DNA from: Bacillus methanolicus
GTDB taxonomy: Bacteria; Bacillota; Bacilli; Bacillales; Cytobacillaceae
DNA length: 64,000 nt
Direction of reading: 5' to 3'
NCBI RefSeq assembly: GCF_008764295.1
Contig: NZ_VTQX01000012.1
Location: 40,407 to 104,406, forward strand
A program made the position numbers and the translations under genes. Under the pieces are notes generated by a model. It did not search any database. It had not been told where the DNA came from and saw nothing but the letters and a program-made list of their open reading frames with translations. Below, piece by piece: positions 11,158 through 22,909 of this stretch. The first letter of the stretch is position 1. Every line of letters begins with the position of its first letter.

Positions 11158-11428
11158 AAATTCGTTACTTTTCTCTTTATACTCTACCACAATTAGGTCA
11201 AATAGTTTAATCAATTGCGCCAATTTAACGAAATATCTCTTAGCTAAGTAACAATATATCTTAGGTATGGAACAAATGCAAAAGTCAAATAAGAGTAGTT
11301 GTCTATTGAGCAGACGAAAATTGACTTTTAGACGTAAAGACTTATAAGAAGTAGCACACTATATAGACCGATAAATCAATCATTTCAATCACTCGTACTG
11401 TGCGGTCATATGTTAAAGAAGAGCGTAA
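11158..11428. other. gene-free interval between nfeD and yqeY
   Basis: AT-rich, with no reading frame that has a ribosome site. Apart from the sigma-W promoter on its left and the yqeY terminator on its right I see nothing specific. Confidence 0.4.
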
Positions 11429-11459
11429 AAAGACCATAGAGACAAGCCCTATGGTCTTT
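11429..11459 (-). terminator. intrinsic terminator after yqeY
   Basis: AAAGACCATAG and CTATGGTCTTT form a perfect 11-bp stem with a 9-nt loop, directly after the yqeY stop. Confidence 0.88.
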
Positions 11460-11466
11460 AATACGT

Positions 11467-11910
11467 TTATGAAAGGTGTTGTTGTACAAGTTTATTAACG
11501 AGTGATCCATCTGCTTTGCCTTTTACTTTCGGCATAATCGCAGCCATCACTTTTCCCATTTCAGCTTTTGAAGTTGCACCTACCTCTGCAACTGTCTCTT
11601 TGACAATATTAGAAATTTCCTCTTCAGATAGCTGTTTAGGCATATATTCTTCCACATACTGCAACTCAGTACGAATTTTTTCAACTAGGTCTTCGCGACC
11701 TGCTTTATCAAATTCATGGAGGGAATCCTTGCGTTGTTTTACTTCACGAGAAAGGACTGTTAACTCTTCGTCCTCGGATAACTCGTGACCAAGTTTAATC
11801 GCTTCATTTTGCAAAGAAGCCTTGACCATCCGAATAACGGAGAGTTTGTCTTTTTCTTTGTTTTTCATCGCCTGCTTCATATCCTGATTCAAACGCTCGA
11901 GAAGACTCAT
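11467..11910 (-). CDS. yqeY: GatB/YqeY domain protein
   Basis: Small all-helical protein (147 residues) related to the tail domain of the GatB amidotransferase subunit. It is commonly encoded next to rpsU. The exact role is not established; a tRNA-binding function is suggested from the shared domain. The sequence [21 protein letters not shown] is characteristic, and the [16 protein letters not shown] segment near residue 87 is conserved. The ATG follows GAGGGTGTAAGTA and lies 15 bp after rpsU. Confidence 0.93.
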   Translation of the reverse strand: MSLLERLNQDMKQAMKNKEKDKLSVIRMVKASLQNEAIKLGHELSEDEELTVLSREVKQRKDSLHEFDKAGREDLVEKIRTELQYVEEYMPKQLSEEEISNIVKETVAEVGATSKAEMGKVMAAIMPKVKGKADGSLVNKLVQQHLS

Positions 11911-11925
11911 TACTTACACCCTCTC

Positions 11926-12099
11926 TTACCACTTACGTTTTCTTGCAGCTTCAGACTTTTTCTTACGCTTTACGCTAGGTTTTTCGTAGAATTCACGCTT
12001 TCTAGCTTCTTGTATAGTACCCGATTTAGATACAGTACGTTTAAAACGACGAAGAGCATCTTCAAGTGATTCGTTTTTACGAACAACAGTTTTAGACAT
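11926..12099 (-). CDS. rpsU: 30S ribosomal protein S21
   Basis: 57-residue basic protein of the small subunit near the mRNA exit platform. It starts [20 protein letters not shown] and ends in the Lys/Arg-rich tail typical of Firmicutes S21. The start is the ATG at 12099 after GGAGGGAGGG, not an upstream in-frame ATG. It is the first gene of the rpsU-yqeY unit and has a strong promoter. Confidence 0.97.
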   Translation of the reverse strand: MSKTVVRKNESLEDALRRFKRTVSKSGTIQEARKREFYEKPSVKRKKKSEAARKRKW

Positions 12100-12158
12100 T
12101 CTCTTTCCCTCCCTCCGAACACAACACACTTACACTACATGAAACCATGTACTTTGCA

Positions 12159-12187
12159 ATTATAATATAATGACGGGGCAAGGTCAA
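12159..12187 (-). promoter_or_regulatory. strong sigma-A promoter for rpsU-yqeY
   Basis: Minus-strand TTGACC (12182-12187) and perfect TATAAT (12159-12164) are spaced by 17 bp, about 60 bp upstream of the rpsU start. Confidence 0.9.
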
Positions 12188-12247
12188 CAGTATTCTCGCT
12201 CCTATTCCCTAACAAGGCCCCCAAATTATCCTATATTGAAAAGCTAA

Positions 12248-12276
12248 TTGTTGTATTTTGTTGTAATTGGTATCAT
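12248..12276 (+). promoter_or_regulatory. probable sigma-A promoter for the Na/Pi-type transporter
   Basis: TTGTTG (12248-12253), a 17-bp spacer and TATCAT (12271-12276) lie about 80 bp upstream of the chosen TTG start. The boxes are imperfect. Confidence 0.4.
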
Positions 12277-12353
12277 TATAAATTCCTCATGGGATGAAAT
12301 ATATGCATGCTTGTCTTCTTTACGCCATAAAGTTTATGGAAAGGGTGATAAGC

Positions 12354-13286
12354 TTGCTTAACATTTTAGCATTTATCTTTTTTATCATTTTGTTTCTCAC
12401 TGGGATGACTGTTTTAAGAACAGGCTTGTTTAATGCATCTGCCTCCTCTTCAAAACAATGGTTAATTAAACTTACAGATACTCCATTTAAAGGAATGCTT
12501 GTCGGAACCGTTGTTACTGGAATCCTGCAATCAAGCTCAGCCGTTATGGTAATGACAATTGGTCTTATTGGAGCAAAAATGCTCACCTTTAGACAGTCCA
12601 TTGGCATTATTTTAGGAACGAATATTGGCACGACCTTTACCACTGAATTCATTACTTTTAACATCAATTCCGCAATAGTTCCGATTGTGATAGCAGGAGC
12701 GATTCTCGCATTAATGAAAAAAGCACTCCTGAAAAGTATCGGCTTCGTTTTACTTGGATTAGCCCTCATTTTTACAGCTATGAATGGATTTGAACTTCTT
12801 GCTACACCAATTGCTGCCCTACCATGGATGAACGAGTACACTTCATTGCTTAATCAAAATCACCTTGCGAGCATCGTTGCAGGAATGATCATAACCATGA
12901 TTATTCAATCAAGCACAGCAACAACTGGGATTGCAATGGGCTTTTTAAGCAGCTCTGTAATCGGAATTGATGCTGGAATTTCCATTATGCTTGGAGCCAA
13001 TATTGGTACCTGCATTACTGCTTTTCTTGCCAGCATTGGCGGAGGTAATGAATCAAAGCTCTGTGCCTATGCCCATATATGGTTGAATCTTCTTGGAGTA
13101 TTGTTGTTCTATCCATTTATTCCTTACTTATCGGAACTCGCGCATAAACTTGCAACGCAACCAGATGTCCAATTAGCTCATATTAGTTTGATCTTTAATT
13201 GCATTTCATCGCTCATCGTCCTACCTTTTGCAAACAAATTTGCCGATATAATGCTAAAAATTCATCAGATAAAAAAGATTGAGTGA
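12354..13286 (+). CDS. yqeW: Na/Pi-cotransporter family protein
   Basis: Membrane transporter of the PNaS family; the transported ion is inferred as phosphate from the family only. The two inverted-repeat signatures GILQSSSAVMVMTIG (about residue 40) and MIIQSSTATTGIAMG (about 182) are both present, each followed by the paired GTNIGT or GANIGT loop. About eight membrane helices span the 310 residues. I chose TTG at 12354 after AAGGGTGATAAGC; an ATG at 12294 would add 20 residues but has no ribosome site. It lacks the PhoU-like tail found in longer homologues. Confidence 0.88.
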   Translation: MLNILAFIFFIILFLTGMTVLRTGLFNASASSSKQWLIKLTDTPFKGMLVGTVVTGILQSSSAVMVMTIGLIGAKMLTFRQSIGIILGTNIGTTFTTEFITFNINSAIVPIVIAGAILALMKKALLKSIGFVLLGLALIFTAMNGFELLATPIAALPWMNEYTSLLNQNHLASIVAGMIITMIIQSSTATTGIAMGFLSSSVIGIDAGISIMLGANIGTCITAFLASIGGGNESKLCAYAHIWLNLLGVLLFYPFIPYLSELAHKLATQPDVQLAHISLIFNCISSLIVLPFANKFADIMLKIHQIKKIE

Positions 13287-13308
13287 ACCCACTCAATCTT
13301 TTTTTAAG
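13275..13308 (+). terminator. intrinsic terminator overlapping the transporter stop codon
   Basis: AAGATTGAGTG and CACTCAATCTT form a stem followed by TTTTTTT. The TGA stop codon of the transporter is within the stem and loop. Confidence 0.88.
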
Positions 13309-13448
13309 CTTTATTAATACTTCCGTGTTGATTATTGGCTATTTTCTTAATTCCATGAACCAAGAATTCACTTAACTATACGAAATTGATTTACTCAACA
13401 TAGTGTTTCATAAGGCCCTCGTTATAATCTAACATCCTCCTGCCTCTG

Positions 13449-14120
13449 TTAATAATCAGAGTTTGAAGTTAATCCTTGTACAATTGCGATTCCAGAGCTT
13501 GCCCCAATTCTTGTCGCACCAGCGTCAATCATATTTTTGGCATCTTCAGCACTTCTCACTCCTCCAGATGCTTTTACCCCAATATCCGGTCCAACAACTT
13601 TTCTCATAAGGCGTATGTCTTCAATCGTTGCTCCTCCTGTTGAAAACCCGGTCGATGTTTTCACAAAATCGGCACCAGCTTTGACAGATAATTCACAAGC
13701 AGTCACTTTTTCTTCCTCAGTAAGTAGGGACGTTTCAATAATCACTTTCGTTAGTGCTTTACCTTTAGCCGCTTCAACAACCGCACGAATATCCGCTTCA
13801 ACTAAATCGGTATCACCACTCTTTAAAGCACCTATATTAATTACCATATCTACTTCTGTTGCCCCGTTCTCGATTGTGTTTTTCGTTTCAAAAGCTTTTG
13901 TTTCCGAAGTAGTTGCTCCTAACGGAAAGCCGATTACCGTACAAACCTTGACATCGGTATCATCTAAAAGTGCACTTGCATAGCGAACCCATGCAGGATT
14001 CACACAAACAGAAGCAAACCCATATTCCTTTGCTTCTAAGCAAAGCTTTTCAATCTGCCCTTCTTTCGCATCCGCTTTCAATAATGTATGATCAATATAG
14101 CTGGCAATTGTTTGTTCCAT
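13449..14120 (-). CDS. deoC: deoxyribose-phosphate aldolase
   Basis: Class I aldolase converting 2-deoxyribose 5-phosphate to glyceraldehyde 3-phosphate and acetaldehyde in deoxynucleoside catabolism. The 223-residue TIM barrel has HTLLKADA at the N-terminus. The Schiff-base lysine is in [11 protein letters not shown] (about residue 155), and the second lysine in GVKASGGVR (about 184). It stands alone here, away from the dra-nupC-pdp cluster of B. subtilis. Confidence 0.95.
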   Translation of the reverse strand: MEQTIASYIDHTLLKADAKEGQIEKLCLEAKEYGFASVCVNPAWVRYASALLDDTDVKVCTVIGFPLGATTSETKAFETKNTIENGATEVDMVINIGALKSGDTDLVEADIRAVVEAAKGKALTKVIIETSLLTEEEKVTACELSVKAGADFVKTSTGFSTGGATIEDIRLMRKVVGPDIGVKASGGVRSAEDAKNMIDAGATRIGASSGIAIVQGLTSNSDY

Positions 14121-14426
14121 ATTTTTAAGCCCCTTCCCAATAACATTAAGTTGTACGTACCTCTCTCATCATATCATTGAAGCTTTCCTTTTTCGAGTTT
14201 ATTTTTTGTCATTTTTACTAAAATAACCGATTACCTTTCAGAATGGAAAAAATATTTGGTCAGTAAAGTTTCGCTGCTTTTCTGTCCTTTTAGAGTGCAT
14301 CATATAATTTAATTTCCAATCTCATAATTCACCTAAAATAAAGAGGATACTACAAAGAAAAACTGAAAACTTAAAACCTCAAATTTCTATGTTAGCCGTC
14401 AATACAAGAATTAAACAGAAAGTAAA
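14121..14426. other. gene-free interval upstream of deoC
   Basis: AT-rich sequence with no supportable reading frame. It presumably carries the deoC promoter. Confidence 0.4.
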
Positions 14427-14462
14427 AAGATGTCCAAAAGGTGTAGCTTTTAGGACATCTTC
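14427..14462 (-). terminator. intrinsic terminator after mtaB
   Basis: AAGATGTCC and GGACATCTT pair, extended by AAAAG/CTTTT, and are followed on the minus strand by a T-run. It ends the dnaJ-prmA-rsmE-mtaB stretch. Confidence 0.9.
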
Positions 14463-14474
14463 TTATGGGAACAA

Positions 14475-15824
14475 CTATACTGCTGTTTCTTGAACCTCTA
14501 CATCATTTATGACACGAACAAATTGGCCTTCATTATATGGGTAGCCTGCCCGTTCAATCTTAACTTTAACAATTTTTCCAATCATGTCTTCAGTGCCTTT
14601 AAAAACAACTTTTAAATAGTTATCTGTATATCCTTCATACATCTCACCATTTGGATCATCCTTGAATTTTTCTTCAGGAATCACCTCAAGAACTTCATTT
14701 TCAAATTGGGAAGCATATTCTTTCGCTAATTGATCCGAAAGCGCGATGAGGCGATGGACTCTTTCATTTTTCACATCCTCATCTACTTGATCCTCCATTC
14801 TCGCAGCTGGAGTACCTGTTCTTTTAGAGTACGGGAACACGTGAAGCTCAGAGAATTGATGCTTTTTAATAAAATTGTAAGTTTCCATGAACTCTTCCTC
14901 TGTTTCTCCCGGGAAACCAACGATCACATCTGAAGTGACCGCAAGGCCAGGAAGTACTTCCTTTAAACGCTCTAATCTTTCCGCAAAGAATTCCATTGTA
15001 TACTTGCGACGCATTCTTTTTAATACCGTATTTGAGCCAGATTGGATCGGAATGTGTAGATGTCTTACGATGACATTTGATTGATCGATAACTTCAATTA
15101 CTTCATCCGTAATCTGACTTGCTTCAATGGATGAGATACGAAGGCGCTTCAATCCTTTTACTTGAGCTTCTAAGTCTCTTAAAAGAGAAGCAAGATTATA
15201 ATCCTTCATGTCTTCTCCATATCCACCTGTATGAATTCCTGTTAAAACAATTTCTTGATATCCAGCATTCACCAACTGCTGTGCTTGACGGATAACCTCT
15301 TGTGGATCACGTGATCTCATGAGTCCGCGTGCCCAAGGAATGATGCAAAATGTACAGAAATTATTGCAGCCTTCTTGAATTTTCAAAGAGGCTCTCGTGC
15401 GATCTGTAAAAGCAGGCACATCTAATTCTTCATAAACGCGATTTTTCATGATATTTCCGACACCATTAATCGGCTGACGTTCCACCTTATATTGCTCAAT
15501 ATACTCAAGCATTTTCACCCGATCCTGAGTACCGACAACAATATCCACTCCTGGAATCGCCATGATTTCTGCTGGTGAAGTTTGCGCATAACAGCCTGTT
15601 ACACAAATAACCGCATCAGGATTCTTTCTAATGGCGCGTCTAATCACTTGCCGGCTTTTCTTGTCTCCAGTATTTGTAACAGTACATGTATTGATGACAT
15701 AAACATCCGCTCGGGATTCAAAATCTGTTCGGTCATACCCTTGCTCTTTAAATAATTGCCAAATGGCCTCTGTCTCATAATGATTGACTTTACATCCTAA
15801 TGTATGAAAGGCAACTGATGCCAT
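14475..15824 (-). CDS. mtaB: tRNA t6A37 methylthiotransferase MtaB
   Basis: Radical SAM enzyme that converts N6-threonylcarbamoyladenosine at tRNA position 37 to its 2-methylthio form. The N-terminal UPF0004 domain carries three cluster cysteines (TLGCKVNHYE, NTCTVTN, VTGCYAQ). The radical SAM cluster motif EGCNNFCTFC lies at about residue 150. A C-terminal TRAM domain ends the 449 residues. It follows rsmE by 6 bp in the usual heat-shock-distal gene order. Confidence 0.95.
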   Translation of the reverse strand: MASVAFHTLGCKVNHYETEAIWQLFKEQGYDRTDFESRADVYVINTCTVTNTGDKKSRQVIRRAIRKNPDAVICVTGCYAQTSPAEIMAIPGVDIVVGTQDRVKMLEYIEQYKVERQPINGVGNIMKNRVYEELDVPAFTDRTRASLKIQEGCNNFCTFCIIPWARGLMRSRDPQEVIRQAQQLVNAGYQEIVLTGIHTGGYGEDMKDYNLASLLRDLEAQVKGLKRLRISSIEASQITDEVIEVIDQSNVIVRHLHIPIQSGSNTVLKRMRRKYTMEFFAERLERLKEVLPGLAVTSDVIVGFPGETEEEFMETYNFIKKHQFSELHVFPYSKRTGTPAARMEDQVDEDVKNERVHRLIALSDQLAKEYASQFENEVLEVIPEEKFKDDPNGEMYEGYTDNYLKVVFKGTEDMIGKIVKVKIERAGYPYNEGQFVRVINDVEVQETAV

Positions 15825-15830
15825 TTATCT

Positions 15831-16574
15831 TCACCCCATTAATTCAGTTTGAAAAGAAACAGCAGCTAATGCATACAATGGTGCTGTTTCTGTTCTTAAA
15901 ATTCTCGGACCTAAACTACAAGAAAGGAACCCAGCATCATTTAACAGATGTATTTCTTCCTCTGTTAATCCACCCTCCGGTCCAAATATGAAGAGAATGG
16001 ATTGACCCGTCTTCATTTCTTTTAATACAGAAGAAAGAACAGATGCTTCCCCTTGCTTCGCACTTTCTTCATAAGCCACCAATTTATAATCATAACTTTC
16101 ACTGAGATCGACAAGTTTTTTTAAGGAAATTGGCTGGTGTACTTCTGGCCACATATGACGATGGGATTGTTCAGCCGCTTCCTTTGCAATCCGATTCCAG
16201 CGCTCAACCTTTTTTGATGCCTTTTTCTCATCCCATTTCACAATCGAGCGAGATGCAGTAAAAGGGATAAACTTGGCTGCCCCTAATTCCGTCCCTTTTT
16301 GGATAATCCACTCCAGTTTATCCCCTTTGGGCAGACCGCTCGCAATGGTTACCTGTATCGGCATTTCAACAGAAGCTTCTTCCCATTTTACAACTTTTGC
16401 AACGACTTGTTGATCGGTAATTTCTTCTATCCGACAGAGAGCACTTCTGCCATTGTTTACACAATAGATTTCATCATCCACTTGCAAACGCATCACCTTG
16501 ACAATATGATGGCGATCATCATCGGATATATAGAAACGATTATCTTGGAAATTCCTCACAAAATATCGCTGCAT
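15831..16574 (-). CDS. rsmE: 16S rRNA m3U1498 methyltransferase RsmE
   Basis: SPOUT-fold methyltransferase acting on U1498 of 16S rRNA. The start MQRYFVRNF is typical and follows AGAGGTGCTTAAT. A longer frame would begin inside prmA. The C-terminal knot carries FGPEGGLTEEEI and GPRILRTETAPLYAL, the AdoMet-binding signatures. 247 residues, normal length. It is 17 bp downstream of prmA. Confidence 0.95.
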   Translation of the reverse strand: MQRYFVRNFQDNRFYISDDDRHHIVKVMRLQVDDEIYCVNNGRSALCRIEEITDQQVVAKVVKWEEASVEMPIQVTIASGLPKGDKLEWIIQKGTELGAAKFIPFTASRSIVKWDEKKASKKVERWNRIAKEAAEQSHRHMWPEVHQPISLKKLVDLSESYDYKLVAYEESAKQGEASVLSSVLKEMKTGQSILFIFGPEGGLTEEEIHLLNDAGFLSCSLGPRILRTETAPLYALAAVSFQTELMG

Positions 16575-16591
16575 ATTAAGCACCTCTTTAA

Positions 16592-17530
16592 CTAAATTCG
16601 TTTTGCAATAAACGCAACCCAATCTTCCATTTGAATGGTTTCAACAATTTCAAATCCCGATGTAATCATTGCTTCTTTAACCTCTTGCTTTTTTTGCAGA
16701 ATAATTCCAGATGTAATGAAATATCCACCTTGTTTTACAATCCTTGCCGCATCATCTGTAAAACGCAGAATGACTTCCGCAAGAATATTAGCTACCACTA
16801 CATCAACAGGTCCTGTGATTCCATCAAGAAGGTTATTTTGAGATACTGTTGCTCGATCGTGGACTTTATTTAGCTTAATATTAATTCTTGCTGAATTGAC
16901 AGCCACTTCATCCAAGTCCAGTGCTTGTATTTTTTCTGCTCCTAATAAACCGGCAGCAATACTTAACACACCAGAACCCGTTCCAACGTCAACAACATGA
17001 TCACCTTGTCTGACCGTTCTCTCGAGTGCCTGTATACACATGACGGTTGTTGGGTGGGTTCCAGTCCCAAAGGCCATCCCAGGATCTAATTCAATAATAA
17101 GTTCATCACTATGAACAGGTGTATACTCTTCCCATGTAGGAACGATTGTAAATTTTTCTGAGATCTTTACAGGGTGGTAGTACTTTTTCCAAGCTGTCGC
17201 CCACTCTTCTTCATTGACCTCGCTAATCGTAACAGTATTTTTCCCAATATCAATATTGTGAAGAATTAATCCATTAATCGCTTCTTTTATCTCTTCAACT
17301 GTTTCACCTAAAAAGCTATTAACTGGTAAATAAGCTTTAATTATTACTCCCTCTTCAGGGTAGTCGTCAGGGTTCAATTGGTAGATTTCACCGAAGTGGT
17401 CTTCCCTCTCCTTCTCAAGCTCAAAAGGGTCCTCTATGACAACACCAGAGGCACCAGCTTCATGTAAAATATTTGAGATCGGTTCAACCGCCTCATTTGT
17501 TGTATGAATGGCAATTTCAGACCACTTCAT
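16592..17530 (-). CDS. prmA: ribosomal protein L11 methyltransferase PrmA
   Basis: AdoMet-dependent methyltransferase that trimethylates L11. The N-terminal substrate-recognition domain (about 1-100) precedes a Rossmann core with [13 protein letters not shown] near residue 180. The catalytic-site loop VVANILAEV lies near 245. The family motif [14 protein letters not shown] is at about 148. 312 residues. The start ATG follows CGGAGTTGGTAGA. Confidence 0.96.
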   Translation of the reverse strand: MKWSEIAIHTTNEAVEPISNILHEAGASGVVIEDPFELEKEREDHFGEIYQLNPDDYPEEGVIIKAYLPVNSFLGETVEEIKEAINGLILHNIDIGKNTVTISEVNEEEWATAWKKYYHPVKISEKFTIVPTWEEYTPVHSDELIIELDPGMAFGTGTHPTTVMCIQALERTVRQGDHVVDVGTGSGVLSIAAGLLGAEKIQALDLDEVAVNSARINIKLNKVHDRATVSQNNLLDGITGPVDVVVANILAEVILRFTDDAARIVKQGGYFITSGIILQKKQEVKEAMITSGFEIVETIQMEDWVAFIAKRI

Positions 17531-17582
17531 TCTACCAACTCCGTTTCTTTAATTACTCCTAAAACACTGTAAAATTCTTGCT

Positions 17583-18710
17583 TTATTCACCTTTAAATGC
17601 TCTTTTTACTTTTGAAAAAAAACCTTCTTCTTGATCCCCTTGAGGGACTTTTCCACTTACTTCAGCAAATTCCTGTAACAATTGCTTTTGCTTTTCAGTT
17701 AACTTCGTTGGGGTGACAATGCGCATAATAACATGCTGATCACCAACTCCATATCCCCTTACATTAGGAACTCCTTTTCCACGAAGACGGAATTTTGTAC
17801 CGGTTTGTGTACCTGCTGGAACCTTAAGCTTCACCTTGCCATGCAGCGTTGGTACTTCTATCTCATCACCAAGAGCCGCCTGAACAAACGTGATCGGCAT
17901 TTCACAATAAATATCATCCTCATCCCGTTCAAAGAATTCATGAGAGCGAACGTGGAATACGACATATAGATCCCCAGCCGGACCACCGTTAATGCCAGGC
18001 TCTCCTTGTCCTGATACTCTTAGCTGTTGACCGTCATCAATTCCAGCGGGAATTTTGACATGAATTTTGCGACGTTTTTTCACTTTCCCTGTGCCACCAC
18101 ATGTCGAGCATTTATGCTTAATTTCTTTGCCTGTACCGTTACAATGATGACAAACTCTACGGTTTACTATTCTTCCAAAAGGAGTATTCTGTTCTACATT
18201 CAATTGACCGCTACCATTACAGTGCTTACAAGTTTCCGGCTTCGTTCCCGGTCTGGCTCCACTTCCAAGACAAGTATCACATGTTTCTTCGCGTGGAATT
18301 TCAATGTCTGTTTCTTTCCCAAATACCGCTTCTTCAAAAGAAAGCGTCATCGTATACTGAAGGTCTGCACCTTGCCTAGGCGCATTTGGATCACGACGTC
18401 TGGAACCACCGCCGCCAAAGAACGTTTCAAATATATCCTCAAAGCCACCGAAACCGCCTCCACCAAAGCCTCCACCACCGAAGCCTTGATTTGGATCAGT
18501 ATGACCGAATTGGTCGTATTGTGAGCGCTTCGCATCATCGCTTAATACTTCATACGCTTCCTTCACTTCTTTAAATTTTTCGTCCGCATCTGCCTCTTTA
18601 TTAATATCTGGGTGATATTTTTTTGATAACTTTCGATATGCTTTTTTTATTTCGTCTTTAGAAGCGGATTTGCTTACTCCTAAGACTTCATAATAGTCTC
18701 TTTTACTCAA
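17583..18710 (-). CDS. dnaJ: chaperone DnaJ
   Basis: Hsp40 co-chaperone that delivers substrates to DnaK and stimulates its ATPase. The J domain contains YHPDIN near residue 35. A Gly/Phe-rich linker follows, then four CxxCxGxG zinc-finger repeats ([32 protein letters not shown]) and the C-terminal substrate-binding domains. I chose TTG at 18710, giving the canonical [11 protein letters not shown] and 375 residues. A GTG three codons upstream lies on the ribosome site. It is separated from dnaK by a repeat-bearing 400-bp gap. Confidence 0.95.
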   Translation of the reverse strand: MSKRDYYEVLGVSKSASKDEIKKAYRKLSKKYHPDINKEADADEKFKEVKEAYEVLSDDAKRSQYDQFGHTDPNQGFGGGGFGGGGFGGFEDIFETFFGGGGSRRRDPNAPRQGADLQYTMTLSFEEAVFGKETDIEIPREETCDTCLGSGARPGTKPETCKHCNGSGQLNVEQNTPFGRIVNRRVCHHCNGTGKEIKHKCSTCGGTGKVKKRRKIHVKIPAGIDDGQQLRVSGQGEPGINGGPAGDLYVVFHVRSHEFFERDEDDIYCEMPITFVQAALGDEIEVPTLHGKVKLKVPAGTQTGTKFRLRGKGVPNVRGYGVGDQHVIMRIVTPTKLTEKQKQLLQEFAEVSGKVPQGDQEEGFFSKVKRAFKGE

Positions 18711-19000
18711 CCTTACCACTCCCCGAATCCATTCGCATAAAGGTTATTTTAACACTCAAACTTGCAGAAGTGCAAATAAATCTATCACTAGACCTTACAT
18801 AGAAAAAGCCAAAGTCATAAAGACAGTGACTTTGACCTTTCGATATTCTATATTCTATATTTAATGACAAATTCATTGCCAGCCCCTGCGACTAAACCCT
18901 CGAGACACTTCAGTCCAGACACGGAAGTAAAAGTGCGACTTCCACTTCTGGCTTGTCGCCGATGGTCGAGCGCTCTCCGCTTTTCTATTTGTCCAACTCC
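18711..19000. other. dnaK-dnaJ spacer with diverged repeat sequence
   Basis: Non-coding. It contains the terminator-like hairpin listed separately. At 18951-18992 it holds a direct repeat (GCTTGTCGCCGATGG to CTATTTGTC) that recurs exactly 126 bp later at 19077-19118. A GGAAGT/ACTTCC hairpin lies at about 18921-18943. It appears to be a diverged first unit of the dispersed repeat at 19001-19101. Confidence 0.6.
18813..18838 (-). terminator. terminator-like hairpin upstream of dnaJ
   Basis: CAAAGTCA and TGACTTTG form an 8-bp stem, followed on the minus strand by GCTTTTTC. It lies between dnaK and dnaJ and could end or attenuate the hrcA-grpE-dnaK message before dnaJ. Confidence 0.7.
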
Positions 19001-19101
19001 GAGCGCTATCGGCTCGAGGTCACAAGCCAATCCGTCAAGGAGGTTAAAGGACAACATCCATGCCGGCTCGTCTTGTGCTTGTCGCCGATGGTCGAGCGCT
19101 C
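19001..19101. repeat. dispersed 101-bp palindromic repeat, copy 1
   Basis: Imperfect long palindrome with outer arms GAGCGCT/AGCGCTC, then ATCGGC/GCCGAT, CACAAG/CTTGTG, CCG/CGG and an apex GGAGGTT/AACATCC. It has the same length as the copy at 60081-60181 and about 87% identity by eye. Its right flank (TCCGCTTTTCTATTTGTC) runs through the last codons of dnaK. Confidence 0.85.
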
Positions 19102-19110
19102 TCCGCTTTT

Positions 19111-20964
<1,854 letters not shown>

Positions 20965-20993
20965 TTATTATGTAATCATTTTTTCTCTATTTT

Positions 20994-21596
20994 TTACTGA
21001 TTAACTTTAACCATTGCTGGACGAATGACACGATCCTTTAACACATATCCTTTTTGAAACTCTTCCACGACAATGTTCGAATCATATCCCTCTTCCGCAA
21101 CCTGCATAACCGCTTGATGGAAGTTCGGATCAAACTCCTTCCCTTCCGATTCAATCACTTCTACGCCTTCTTTCTTTAAAGCATCAAGGAGACTGCGATA
21201 AATCATTTCCATGCCTTGGAGTAAGGATTTCGTCTGTTCATGATCGGTCTCTACATTCAATGCACGTTCAAAGTTATCTAATACAGGCAGAATATCAGAA
21301 ATTAAATTTTGTGCTCTATATTTTTGCGCCGCTTCATAATCCAGTCTAGCTCGGCGGCGAGAGTTTTCAAAATCAGCTTGTAATCGAAGGTAGCGGTTTT
21401 CTTTTTCTTCCAACTCTTTTTGCAGAGCTGTAATCTGCTCTTCTAGCTGTGCAAGCTTCTCATCTTCAGCAGATGAAGAGTCCTCAGCTCCTTCTTCTTT
21501 CTCTTCATCAAAAATAGGTTCAATTTCTTCTTGAACATTTTGCTCTTCGTTGGTAGACACCGCTTCTTCCTCCAGTGTGTGTTTTTCTTCAGCCAA
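20994..21596 (-). CDS. grpE: nucleotide exchange factor GrpE
   Basis: Dimeric exchange factor that releases ADP from DnaK. Residues 1-50 are acidic and disordered. A long coiled coil follows (about 50-100), then the C-terminal beta domain with [19 protein letters not shown] and [18 protein letters not shown] chose TTG at 21596 ([13 protein letters not shown]), 6 nt after GGAGGTG. The upstream GTG at 21605 is part of that ribosome site. 200 residues. Confidence 0.95.
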   Translation of the reverse strand: MAEEKHTLEEEAVSTNEEQNVQEEIEPIFDEEKEEGAEDSSSAEDEKLAQLEEQITALQKELEEKENRYLRLQADFENSRRRARLDYEAAQKYRAQNLISDILPVLDNFERALNVETDHEQTKSLLQGMEMIYRSLLDALKKEGVEVIESEGKEFDPNFHQAVMQVAEEGYDSNIVVEEFQKGYVLKDRVIRPAMVKVNQ

Positions 21597-21685
21597 CGTT
21601 TTCACCTCCCTTTAAAGTAAACACTGACTAAATCTGTCAGCTAACATCTATGTAAATCGAAAAATGACAGCAATGCAAGGAAAAG

Positions 21686-21710
21686 GGATGGAATTGCTCA
21701 ATTCCACCCT
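21686..21710 (-). terminator. hairpin between hrcA and grpE
   Basis: GGGTGGAATTG and CAATTCCATCCC pair with one mismatch and a 2-nt loop, followed on the minus strand by TTTTCC. It probably acts as a partial terminator or processing site within the heat-shock operon. Confidence 0.55.
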
Positions 21711-21728
21711 TTATCAATATTTCCAGCA

Positions 21729-22760
21729 CTACTTACTTTGATACAGCTTTGTTAGCACTGTCGATAAATCGTTGCTAAAAAATTTTAATAAACTTATAAC
21801 TCTTGAATATTCCATTCGAGTTGGCCCTAAAATCGCAATCGTACCTAATTGTTCAGTTCCAATCGAATAAGTGGCGGTAATTAAGCTGCAATCATCCATG
21901 GCAGAATTGCCATTTTCCTTCCCAATTTTAACATTAATACCAGAAGGATTTTTTCGAATGATATCATACATATCATCCTCATGTTCAATCATTGTCAACA
22001 GGTTTTTCACTTTACTAATGTCATGAAATTCCGGTTGACTGAGCATGTTTGTTTTACCACCAAAAAACAATTTTTCATTTGTAGGAATTTTCAACGTTTC
22101 TACCAGAGAAGAAAACATCGAATCATAGCTGCGAATATGCTGGCGCAACACAAGTGCTACTTCCTTGTAGATCTTTCCGTTTAACTCTTCAAGCGGGACA
22201 CCTGTAAGCCGTTCATTCAAAATATTGACAAGCTTTTCAATATCACTTGAATCAATTCCATTCGGTAGATGAAACATCTTATTTTCTACATGCCCTGTAT
22301 CTGTAACAATAATGGCAATCGCTGTTTCATCATTCAAAGGGACAATTTGAATTTTCTTTAGCTTGTTCTCCCTCACAGCAGGACCAAGAACTATAGCAGT
22401 ATAATTCGTTAACTCTGATAAAATTTGTGCAGATCTTTGGACGATTTTCTCTAGCTCGTATATTCTTTCCGTAAAAATCGAACGAACAGAGTTCACATCT
22501 TTTGTATCAAGTTTTTGTGGCGATAGTAAATGATCTACGTAAAATCTATACCCTTTCTCGGATGGAATTCTCCCCGATGAGGTGTGTGTTTTTTCCAGAA
22601 AACCGAGTTCTTCTAAATCTGCCATCTCGTTTCGAATTGTAGCCGAACTAAACTGTATTTCTTCTTTCTTCGACAAGCTTCTCGAACCAACTGGTTGAGC
22701 AGACCGAATAAAATCATCAACAATCACTTGGAAAATTAACAATTGACGATCTGTTAACAC
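21729..22760 (-). CDS. hrcA: heat-inducible transcription repressor HrcA
   Basis: Repressor of class I heat-shock genes that binds the CIRCE element; its folding depends on GroEL. An N-terminal winged helix contains [17 protein letters not shown] at about residue 38, followed by a GAF-like dimerisation domain. 343 residues. The start is GTG after GAGGTGATATAAA. The CIRCE operator lies 16 bp upstream, so hrcA autoregulates the operon hrcA-grpE-dnaK. Confidence 0.96.
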   Translation of the reverse strand: MLTDRQLLIFQVIVDDFIRSAQPVGSRSLSKKEEIQFSSATIRNEMADLEELGFLEKTHTSSGRIPSEKGYRFYVDHLLSPQKLDTKDVNSVRSIFTERIYELEKIVQRSAQILSELTNYTAIVLGPAVRENKLKKIQIVPLNDETAIAIIVTDTGHVENKMFHLPNGIDSSDIEKLVNILNERLTGVPLEELNGKIYKEVALVLRQHIRSYDSMFSSLVETLKIPTNEKLFFGGKTNMLSQPEFHDISKVKNLLTMIEHEDDMYDIIRKNPSGINVKIGKENGNSAMDDCSLITATYSIGTEQLGTIAILGPTRMEYSRVISLLKFFSNDLSTVLTKLYQSK

Positions 22761-22775
22761 TTTATATCACCTCTG

Positions 22776-22802
22776 TTAGCACTCCTTTATATCGAGTGCT
22801 AA
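22776..22802 (-). promoter_or_regulatory. CIRCE operator
   Basis: Perfect TTAGCACTC-N9-GAGTGCTAA inverted repeat between the promoter and the hrcA start. This is the HrcA binding site controlling the operon. Confidence 0.98.
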
Positions 22803-22814
22803 ATCTATTATTAA

Positions 22815-22842
22815 ATTATCAAATATCAGGGGATCGTGTCAA
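22815..22842 (-). promoter_or_regulatory. sigma-A promoter of the hrcA operon
   Basis: Minus-strand TTGACA (22837-22842), a 16-bp spacer and GATAAT (22815-22820) sit just upstream of CIRCE. Confidence 0.8.
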
Positions 22843-22909
22843 TCATTTAAGCTTTTTTATTCAGTCTGGATTCCATCTCCATTCCTTATTCAAAAAAGCT
22901 CTCATCGCG

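Noticed and set aside
12320..12841. 173-residue minus-strand frame
   Set aside because: Antisense to the Na/Pi-type transporter carrying both QSSS signatures.
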